DNA of 19,736 bases from an uncultured Eubacteriales bacterium (GTDB taxonomy: Bacteria; Bacillota; Clostridia; Oscillospirales; Oscillospiraceae): the NCBI GenBank assembly GCA_900553545.1, contig USDP01000009.1:1-19736 (forward strand), written 5' to 3'. The notes under the pieces were generated by a model, which saw nothing but the letters and a program-made list of their open reading frames with translations, was not told the origin of the DNA and made no database searches. Each line of letters starts with the position of its first letter. The first letter of the stretch is position 1. This document shows positions 14,652 to 19,736 of this stretch, in pieces. The position numbers and the translations under genes are program-made.

Positions 14652-15812
14652 TCAAACGATCTCGTGGGCAAAGCTCCGGCCCGGCGTCTCATACGGGACG
14701 TCCAGCAGCTCGGCGACCGTCGCCGCGATGTCGCAGAAGCCGGGGCGTGTGCCGAGGTTGACCGGCCTGACCTGTTTTCCGAGGGCGATCATCGGGATAT
14801 ATTCGCGCGTGTGGTCGGTGTGCTTGAGATAGGCGGGGTCACAGCCGTGGTCGGCAGTGATGATGACCATGTCGTCCTCACCGAGCTTGGCGAGGAAGTC
14901 CGGCAGCCACGCATCAAATTCATGCAGAGCACGGGCGTAGCCATCCGGGTCACGCCGGTGGCCGTAGAGCATATCGAAGTCGACGAGGTTCACGAAGCAG
15001 AGGCCGGTAAACTCCTTGTCCGCGTAGGCCATCGTCTTGGTGAGGCCATCGGTGTTGCCGGTCGTGTAGACGAACTCGGTCATGCCGTGCCCGGCGAAGA
15101 TGTCGTGGATCTTGCCGACGGCGATCATGTCCTTCCCGGCGGCGATGATCGCGTCGAGGACGGTCTGGCGCGGCGGCTCGATGGAAAAATCGTGCCGTCT
15201 CGGTGTGCGGTGGAACGGCCACTCGCCCTCGAACGGGCGGGCGATGACGCGGCCGACGCCGTGCTCGCCGTTCAGGATCTTTCGGGCGATGCGGCAGTAG
15301 TCATAGAGCTGTTCGTCGGGCACGACGGACTCGTGCGCGGCGATCTGAAAGACGGAGTCCGCCGAGGTATAGACGATGAGGTCGCCGGTCTTCAGGTGCT
15401 CCTCACCGTAGTCCTTGATGACCTCGGTGCCGGAATAGGGCTTGTTGCAGAGGACGCCGCGGCCCGTCTGCTCACGGAACGGACGGAGCACGTCCTCGGG
15501 GAAGCCGTTCGGATACGTGGGCAGCGGGCGCTCTGAAACGATGCCCGCGATCTCCCAGTGGCCGATGGTGGTGTCCTTCCCGCGCGAACGCTCCTGCAGT
15601 CTGGCGAGGGCCGCCTTCGGCTGCGCGGCCTTCGGCAGGTAGTCCACACCGTCAAGATCACCGAGTCCGTAGGAGATCAGGTTCCGCATGTCAAACTCCG
15701 GCGAGGCCGCGCAGGCGCGCAGCGTATTCGAGCCGACGTCGCCGAATTCCGCAGCGTCCGGCTCTTCACCGATGCCGCAGGAATCCAGAACAATGAGGAA
15801 AATTCGCTTCAT
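14652..15812 (-). CDS. deoB: Phosphopentomutase
   Basis: Interconverts ribose- or deoxyribose-1-phosphate and the 5-phosphate, linking nucleoside phosphorolysis to central metabolism. The 386-residue alkaline-phosphatase-superfamily protein shows the metal site aspartate Asp10 in IFLIVLDSCGIGEEPDA. The catalytic threonine lies in KDTTIGHWE (Thr81 or Thr82). Further metal ligands are in VNLVDFDMLYGHRRD, in ITADHGCDP and at the histidine of HTDHTREYIP. All expected metal-ligand motifs are present. The start codon follows AAGGAG by about 11 nt, rather long, and this site overlaps the deoD stop codon 15 bp upstream. That arrangement suggests coupled translation in the deoD-deoB-cdd part of the operon. 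Confidence 0.96.
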   Translation of the reverse strand: MKRIFLIVLDSCGIGEEPDAAEFGDVGSNTLRACAASPEFDMRNLISYGLGDLDGVDYLPKAAQPKAALARLQERSRGKDTTIGHWEIAGIVSERPLPTYPNGFPEDVLRPFREQTGRGVLCNKPYSGTEVIKDYGEEHLKTGDLIVYTSADSVFQIAAHESVVPDEQLYDYCRIARKILNGEHGVGRVIARPFEGEWPFHRTPRRHDFSIEPPRQTVLDAIIAAGKDMIAVGKIHDIFAGHGMTEFVYTTGNTDGLTKTMAYADKEFTGLCFVNLVDFDMLYGHRRDPDGYARALHEFDAWLPDFLAKLGEDDMVIITADHGCDPAYLKHTDHTREYIPMIALGKQVRPVNLGTRPGFCDIAATVAELLDVPYETPGRSFAHEIV

Positions 15813-15827
15813 ACGATCACTTTCTCC

Positions 15828-16571
15828 TTACTTTTCGAGCTTGATGGCCGTTTCCAGCGCGAGCTGCATCATTTGGGTGAAGCCGGTCTGGCGCTCCTCC
15901 GAGGTGGTGAATTCCTGCCGGACGAGCTGGTCGGAGACGGTGCAGATCGCGAGGGCACGCTTGCCCGCGCGGGCGGCGTTCATATAGAGGGCCGCGGCCT
16001 CCATCTCGACCGCAAGAACGCCCATCTTCGCCCAAGCGTTGTTGGCCTTCCAGCCATCGGGCATGTCGCCGTCGTCGCCGTAGAAGCGGTCGGAGGAAAG
16101 AAGGTTGCCAACGTGGTAAGGCAGCCCCAACTGCTCCGCCGTCTCAACGCAGGTGCGCAGCATGGTATAGTCCGCGATCGGCGCGAACGTGCCGGGCAGG
16201 TGATACTGCGTGGCCCAGGCGGAATCGGTGCAGGCGCCCTGTCCGACGACGATGTCGCGGATGTTGACCTGCGGCTGCAAGGCCCCGGTGGAGCCGATGC
16301 GCATGATGTTCTCCACGCCGAAGACCGTAAACAGCTCCCAGGAGTAGATGCCGATGGACGGCATGCCCATACCGGAGGCCATGACGGACACGCGCGCGCC
16401 CTTGTACGTGCCGGTATAACCCTGCACGCCGCGCACGTTATTCACGAGGACGGGGTTTTCCAGAAAGTTTTCCGCGATGAACTGCGAACGCAGCGGATCG
16501 CCGGGCATGAGAACGGTCTGGCCAAAGTCACCGGGGACGGCCTTGATGTGCGGAGTCGGATAATTTGCCAT
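15828..16571 (-). CDS. deoD: Purine nucleoside phosphorylase, DeoD type
   Basis: Phosphorolyses purine (deoxy)nucleosides to free base and (deoxy)ribose-1-phosphate. The 247-residue hexameric-type enzyme shows TPHI with His8, PGDPLRSQFIAENF with phosphate ligand Arg28, and Arg47. Phosphate residues Arg91 and Ser94 lie in RIGSTGA, and SGMGMPSIGIY is typical. VEMEAAALY carries ribose-binding Glu191, and TVSDQ carries the catalytic Asp214. Arg227 matches the arginine that assists protonation in the E. coli enzyme. The position after Asp214 is Gln, where related enzymes often have His. AAGGAG lies 9 nt before the ATG. A 72-bp gap containing a strong hairpin separates it from deoC, so its level could be set separately from that gene. 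Confidence 0.95.
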   Translation of the reverse strand: MANYPTPHIKAVPGDFGQTVLMPGDPLRSQFIAENFLENPVLVNNVRGVQGYTGTYKGARVSVMASGMGMPSIGIYSWELFTVFGVENIMRIGSTGALQPQVNIRDIVVGQGACTDSAWATQYHLPGTFAPIADYTMLRTCVETAEQLGLPYHVGNLLSSDRFYGDDGDMPDGWKANNAWAKMGVLAVEMEAAALYMNAARAGKRALAICTVSDQLVRQEFTTSEERQTGFTQMMQLALETAIKLEK

Positions 16572-16611
16572 GAGGTCATTCTCCTTTATTTATATAATAT
16601 GGTAGGCCAAA

Positions 16612-16635
16612 AGCGCGGCAGAAGTCTGCCGCGCT
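16612..16635 (-). other. Intercistronic hairpin between deoC and deoD
   Basis: A perfect 10-bp stem (AGCGCGGCAG / CTGCCGCGCT) with a 4-nt loop lies 8 bp past the deoC stop codon. Read on the minus strand it is followed by only a short T stretch and then GGCC. It may be a leaky terminator or an mRNA-stabilising or processing structure. An AT-rich stretch before deoD could hold a weak promoter but has no convincing -35 box. Confidence 0.65.
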
Positions 16636-16643
16636 GATGCTGT

Positions 16644-17306
16644 TTATTTTTCTGCTTCGAGCTTTTTCACGATCTTGACGACGCGGCTCGTGCCGAGGCG
16701 GGACGCGCCCAGTTCGATGAACTTTTCCGCATCCTCCAGCGAGGAGATGCCGCCCGCGGCCTTGATTTTGACGCCGGGCTTGACGTGCTTGGCGAACAGC
16801 TCCACGTCGTGGAACGTGGCGCCCGCGGTCGAGAAGCCGGTGGACGTCTTGATATAGTCCGCGCCGGAGTCCGACACGATCTCGCACATTTTGATCTTCT
16901 CCTCGTCGGTCAGCAGACAGGTCTCGATGATGACCTTCAGCAGCCTGCCTTCGCAATGCTGCTTGACGGCCTTGATCTCCTCGAGCAGGTCGTCCCAGCG
17001 CTGATCCTTGACCCAGCCGATGTTGATGACCATGTCGATCTCTTCCGCGCCGTTATGGACGGCATCGGTCGCCTCGAAGCATTTGCTCGCGGTGGTCGAA
17101 TAGCCGTTCGGGAAGCCGATGACCGTGCAGATGGTGAGCTTGCCATCCACATACTCCGCCGCCTGCTTGACGTAGGACGCCGGGATGCAGACCGACGCGG
17201 TATGATACTTCATGCCGTCGTCGCAGATCGCGCGAATTTCCTCCCACGTCGCAGTCTGTGCCAGCAGCGTATGATCGACCTTACTCAGAATCTCGTTCAG
17301 TTCCAT
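16644..17306 (-). CDS. deoC: Deoxyribose-phosphate aldolase
   Basis: Class I aldolase that cleaves 2-deoxyribose-5-phosphate to acetaldehyde and glyceraldehyde-3-phosphate, the end of deoxynucleoside catabolism. The 220-residue length is typical. KVDHTLL opens the barrel, and VIGFPNGYSTTASK and EEIDMVINIG follow, with catalytic Asp91. The Schiff-base lysine is Lys153 in DYIKTSTGFS, and the assisting Lys182 lies in VKIKAAGGIS. A longer open frame exists upstream but lies inside tdk. The ATG at 17306 is preceded by AAAGGTGG with 9 nt spacing. It overlaps the 3' end of tdk by 26 bp, so the two are almost certainly cotranscribed and probably translationally coupled. Confidence 0.96.
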   Translation of the reverse strand: MELNEILSKVDHTLLAQTATWEEIRAICDDGMKYHTASVCIPASYVKQAAEYVDGKLTICTVIGFPNGYSTTASKCFEATDAVHNGAEEIDMVINIGWVKDQRWDDLLEEIKAVKQHCEGRLLKVIIETCLLTDEEKIKMCEIVSDSGADYIKTSTGFSTAGATFHDVELFAKHVKPGVKIKAAGGISSLEDAEKFIELGASRLGTSRVVKIVKKLEAEK

Positions 17307-17895
17307 GGAGCAGTTCCACCTTTCTATGTTCTCGAATATACTCCTGATAGCATTTATGACACATGGCGATATAGCTGTCGTTGCCGCCGAGGAAGACCTG
17401 GCTGCCCTCGGTGATGACGTAGCCGTCCGCGTCGATGCGGGCGTTGACGGTCGCCTTGCGGCCACAGTCGCAGATGGTCTTGATCTCGGTGATGGAGTCC
17501 GCCAGCTCGAACAGCCGCAGGCTGCCGGGGAACAGGCGCGTGCGGAAATCTGTCCGCAGGCCGAAGCAGAGCACGGGCAGATTTTCCCGGTCGACCAGCT
17601 CGCGCAGCTGATCGATCTGTTCGCCGGTCAAAAACTGGCACTCGTCCACGATGATGACGTCGACATCGGGCCGCGCGGCATAGAGCGCACGGATGTCTGT
17701 CGCCGGCGGGATGGCCTCGCACTCGCTGGTCAGGCCGATGCGGCTTTTGAGGATGAACTGTCCGTCGCGCTCGTCCGCCGAGGGCTTGATGAGCCAGACC
17801 TTCATGCCGCGTTCTTCATAATTATATTTGGTGATCAGCGCGGTCGCTGTTTTGCTGGAGCCCATCGCGCCGTATTTGAAATAGAGCTTGGCCAT
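17281..17895 (-). CDS. tdk: Thymidine kinase, type II (TK1-like)
   Basis: Phosphorylates thymidine or deoxyuridine to the monophosphate with ATP. The 204-residue protein has the P-loop GAMGSSKT (residues 9-16), the magnesium/catalytic segment IIVDECQFLT with Asp84-Glu85, and LCFGLRTDFRT. A structural zinc site is formed by Cys142, Cys144, Cys179 and Cys182 (ICDCGRKA and CHKCY). The CxCGRKA form recalls the E. coli-type enzyme rather than the CxxC form seen in many others. DSYIAMC fits the thymine-binding lasso. An AGAGG site lies 6 nt before the ATG. It is the first gene of the salvage operon, overlapping deoC, with a TATAAT box about 45 bp upstream. Confidence 0.95.
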   Translation of the reverse strand: MAKLYFKYGAMGSSKTATALITKYNYEERGMKVWLIKPSADERDGQFILKSRIGLTSECEAIPPATDIRALYAARPDVDVIIVDECQFLTGEQIDQLRELVDRENLPVLCFGLRTDFRTRLFPGSLRLFELADSITEIKTICDCGRKATVNARIDADGYVITEGSQVFLGGNDSYIAMCHKCYQEYIREHRKVELLHGTERDSE

Positions 17896-17938
17896 GCGTC
17901 GCCTCTTTCTCTCCGCAAGGGATCGTTCTGTACTTTAT

Positions 17939-17966
17939 ATTATACAGACTTTTCCCGGAAAATAAA
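17939..17966 (-). promoter_or_regulatory. Promoter of the tdk-deoC-deoD-deoB-cdd operon with palindromic candidate operator
   Basis: A consensus TATAAT box lies on the minus strand at 17944-17939. The best -35 match is the weak TTTATT (17966-17961) at 16 nt spacing. Most of the spacer is a 13-bp perfect palindrome, TTTTCC-C-GGAAAA (17950-17962). A strong -10, weak -35 and a symmetric site over the spacer suggest regulation by a bound protein. The identity of any regulator is unknown. Confidence 0.55.
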
Positions 17967-18021
17967 GCGTTTTTTCGGAACGTGCAGAAAAAAGTCCACT
18001 TCTCAAAGACACGCGCCAGCC

Positions 18022-18402
18022 TTACTGATTCGGAAACTGGATCTGCTGCCGCACCGCTTCGGTCGCAAAAATGCGGCAGAGGGAATTCATTTCGATCTCT
18101 ATCGTGCCCTCCCTCTCGCCGTATCGATATTTGTAGCCCGTACCGAAGTTCGATTGATCGTTTTCCGTGGGCTGCTCATAGCCCTGCACCGCGGATGTGA
18201 TCTCCCGGTCATATGTGTCACCGGTGACATAGGTACCATTGTGACCGGTGTCCAGATACAGCACGCCGTCGACCATCACCATCGGGATCAAATCATATTG
18301 GACAGACTCTTCTTCCTGTTTGGCACAGCCAACGATGCCGAGCATGCAGATCACGCCCAGAAGGATAGCCACAATGGTTCTCGGGGCAAAGATCTTTTTC
18401 AT
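18022..18402 (-). CDS. Small lipoprotein of unknown function
   Basis: A 126-residue predicted lipoprotein. The N-terminus MKKIFAPRTIVAILLGVICM is followed by the lipobox GIVGC at about residues 22-26. The mature part carries MVMVDGVLYLDTGHN, GDTYDREITSAVQGYEQPT and DNQSNFGTGYKYRYG, ending with an EGTIEIEMN strand. This motif order resembles short lipoproteins I recall from other gut clostridia, with no known function. I see no enzymatic motif. AGGAGGG lies 6 nt before the ATG. The Nudix gene ends 30 bp upstream, so the two may form a small operon. Confidence 0.85.
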   Translation of the reverse strand: MKKIFAPRTIVAILLGVICMLGIVGCAKQEEESVQYDLIPMVMVDGVLYLDTGHNGTYVTGDTYDREITSAVQGYEQPTENDQSNFGTGYKYRYGEREGTIEIEMNSLCRIFATEAVRQQIQFPNQ

Positions 18403-18432
18403 TCATATCCCTCCTGAAATTTCATCCTGCGT

Positions 18433-18888
18433 TCAGCAGAACACCGTGTCCCAATTGTTCGTATAGAAAACCTCGCTGATCTCATCAGACGTGAAAACAG
18501 GCAGCATCTCCGAAAATCCATCGGCCAGCTCCTTCGATCGTTTCAGTTCCGAAAGCGGATACCAGAAAACATCCCCCTCGTCCGACGAGCGCAGCTCCCC
18601 GGAAAATCGGCTTGCTACATACAAAAAGACGATAAACCGTTTCCCGTCCTGCTCTTTCTGGAACTCCTTGATCCCGCAGAGCTTCGGGTTTTCGATCGTA
18701 AGGCCCGTTTCCTCCCGGATCTCGCGAAGCACGGACGGCGTGACAAATTCACCCTGTTCCACGTGTCCGCCGGGAAAATTCCATCCATGCCATGTGCGAT
18801 CACCTTTCTTGTTCTGCACGAGCACATTTCCCTTCCCGTCGCAGACCATGCACATATTTGTAAGCTCGACTTCTTCCATTCTCGCCAT
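18433..18888 (-). CDS. Nudix hydrolase (MutT-like)
   Basis: A 151-residue Nudix protein that should cleave a nucleoside diphosphate linked to another group in a magnesium-dependent reaction. The Nudix box is complete at about residues 40-62. The opening Gly-His is followed by Glu at +5, and the conserved REIREETGL core has the metal-binding glutamates. The preceding WHGWNFPGG and the later DVFWYPLSEL are typical of the 8-oxo-dGTP diphosphatase-like group, but the substrate is not determined by sequence. I chose the ATG at 18888 because AGGTGG precedes it by 8 nt. A GTG at 18900 lies in that ribosome site, and an ATG at 18879 is a weaker option. It lies upstream of the small lipoprotein gene. 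Confidence 0.9.
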   Translation of the reverse strand: MARMEEVELTNMCMVCDGKGNVLVQNKKGDRTWHGWNFPGGHVEQGEFVTPSVLREIREETGLTIENPKLCGIKEFQKEQDGKRFIVFLYVASRFSGELRSSDEGDVFWYPLSELKRSKELADGFSEMLPVFTSDEISEVFYTNNWDTVFC

Positions 18889-18942
18889 CCGTGTGACCAC
18901 CTATTTCTTTTCATGATTTTACCTTACTATATCATAAAAGGC

Positions 18943-18974
18943 GAAAAAAGAAAACAGCCCGCGATTGCAGGCTG
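18943..18974 (-). terminator. Second intrinsic terminator downstream of the rRNA operon
   Basis: On the minus strand CAGCCTGC pairs with GCGGGCTG (one G-U wobble) around an AATC loop and is followed by TTTTCTTTTTT. It lies about 110 bp beyond the terminator that follows the last 5S gene. It may be a back-up stop for the rRNA operon or the end of a short unrecognised transcript. Confidence 0.8.
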
Positions 18975-19079
18975 CCGCGCGGCTCCGCCGCGTCGTCCAG
19001 CTTCGCAAGCGAAGCTGCTTGATCCAACGCGAAGGAGACTCTTTGTCCCCTTCACACTTCCCCAGCGGCTCAATAAGGC
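18975..19079 (-). other. Structured noncoding segment between two terminators
   Basis: This segment contains at least three hairpins in about 105 nt on the minus strand: AAGGGGAC/GTCTCCTT, AGCTTCGC/GCGAAGCT (perfect, 2-nt loop) and CGCGGC/GCCGCG. A short open frame crosses it, but it has no ribosome site and also runs through both terminators, so I do not call a gene. It could be an intergenic repeat element or a small structured RNA. Confidence 0.4.
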
Positions 19080-19113
19080 AAAAAGAAAGTAGCCCGCTTT
19101 TGCAGACTACCTT
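19080..19113 (-). terminator. Intrinsic terminator after the distal 5S rRNA
   Basis: On the minus strand GTAGTCTGC pairs with GCGGGCTAC (two G-U wobbles) around an AAAA loop, extended by AAG/UUU, and is followed by TTTCTTTTT. It begins 8 nt after the end of the second 5S gene. Confidence 0.9.
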
Positions 19114-19120
19114 CAAGAAT

Positions 19121-19235
19121 GTTGGCATTACCTATTTTCCCGGCCAGTCACCCGGCAAGTATTTTCGGCGGACATGAGCTTAACTTCTGTGTTCGGGATG
19201 GGAACAGGTGGACCCTCATGTCAATCAACACCAAC
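19121..19235 (-). rRNA. rrf: 5S ribosomal RNA, distal copy
   Basis: This about 115-nt sequence has the conserved 5S core GUCCACCUGUUCCCAUCCCG followed by AACACAGAAGUUAAGC and a terminal helix pairing GUUGG with CCAAC. Helix II is formed by GACAUGAG and CUCAUGUC. It lies about 46 bp downstream of the first 5S gene, behind a terminator hairpin. Ends are placed from the terminal helix and could be off by one or two bases. Confidence 0.95.
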
Positions 19236-19243
19236 TATGAGCT

Positions 19244-19281
19244 TGGAAAAGACAAAGACCTGCGAGATCGCAGGTCTTTGT
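19244..19281 (-). terminator. Hairpin terminator between the two 5S genes
   Basis: A perfect 14-bp stem (ACAAAGACCTGCGA / TCGCAGGTCTTTGT) is followed on the minus strand by CTTTTCC. It starts right after the proximal 5S gene. The T-tract is short, so some read-through into the distal 5S is plausible. Confidence 0.8.
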
Positions 19282-19396
19282 GTTGGCACTATCTATTTTC
19301 CCGGCCAGTCACCCGGCAAGTATCGTCGACGAATACGAGCTTAACTTCTGTGTTCGGGATGGGAACAGGTGGACCCTCGTACCAATCAGCACCAAC
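19282..19396 (-). rRNA. rrf: 5S ribosomal RNA, proximal copy
   Basis: It has the same 5S core as the distal copy, with terminal helix GUUGG/CCAAC. It differs from the distal copy in helix II, here GGUACGAG with CUCGUAUU, and in the loop after it, while pairing is kept. It lies about 86 bp after the 23S 3' end in the usual 23S-5S order. Confidence 0.95.
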
Positions 19397-19482
19397 TATT
19401 TGGGATATACCCTGAAAACCGAACACCAATCAAACTCTGCGAATCATGGGAGGCAAATGAGCCTGCATTCTACCAATTTGTA

Positions 19483-19736
<254 letters not shown>

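Noticed and set aside
18919..19128. 69-codon open frame on the minus strand downstream of 5S
   Set aside because: It starts inside the 3' end of the distal 5S gene, crosses two terminators, has no ribosome site and overlaps inverted repeats; noncoding is more likely.

Overview
The window looks like a stretch of chromosome from a GC-rich gut-type Firmicute, most likely Oscillospiraceae (clostridial cluster IV). This is inferred from four things: S-layer-homology (SLH) anchored surface proteins, strong AGGAGG ribosome binding sites, clostridial gene families, and dispersed palindromic intergenic repeats of a kind I associate with this group. No single marker in the window proves the species. 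Almost every gene is on the minus strand; yfbR and a broken AraC-type gene are the only plus-strand genes.

Layout in window order. (1) 86-8342 is a cell-surface cluster transcribed leftward from a strong promoter: a cohesin-SLH protein, a dockerin protein, then a giant 2059-residue MBG/Ig-like SLH protein that ends at a perfect 16-bp hairpin terminator. (2) 8374-9570 is a decayed region. It holds a 104-nt palindromic element, a remnant of a flavin-dependent old-yellow-enzyme-type oxidoreductase, a hairpin at its broken edge, two direct repeats 22 bp apart, and a frameshifted AraC-family regulator. (3) 9598-11920 is a methionine operon: metY (O-acetylhomoserine sulfhydrylase) followed by metA (homoserine O-acyltransferase, with the residue that predicts acetyl-CoA use). 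(4) Divergent from it is a yfbR-like 5'-deoxynucleotidase, followed by two copies of a dispersed repeat and a bidirectional terminator. (5) 12771-17966 is a nucleoside uptake and salvage block read right to left: tdk, deoC, deoD, deoB, cdd, then a BMP-family substrate-binding lipoprotein with its own promoter. (6) 18022-18888 holds a small lipoprotein and a Nudix hydrolase. (7) 19080-19736 is the 3' end of an rRNA operon: partial 23S and two tandem 5S genes, each followed by its own terminator.

How the genes fit together. The salvage block forms a coherent pathway. The BMP lipoprotein would capture nucleosides, Tdk phosphorylates thymidine, Cdd deaminates cytidine, DeoD phosphorolyses purine nucleosides, DeoB converts (deoxy)ribose-1-phosphate to the 5-phosphate, and DeoC cleaves deoxyribose-5-phosphate to acetaldehyde and glyceraldehyde-3-phosphate. 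YfbR, which dephosphorylates dNMPs, and the Nudix enzyme are thematically close. MetA plus MetY make homocysteine by direct sulfhydrylation.

The most unusual items are the three-gene cohesin/dockerin/SLH cluster with a G10 tract in front of the dockerin gene, the tandem 5S genes that differ by compensatory helix changes, and the palindromic and repeat elements around the decayed oxidoreductase/AraC pair.
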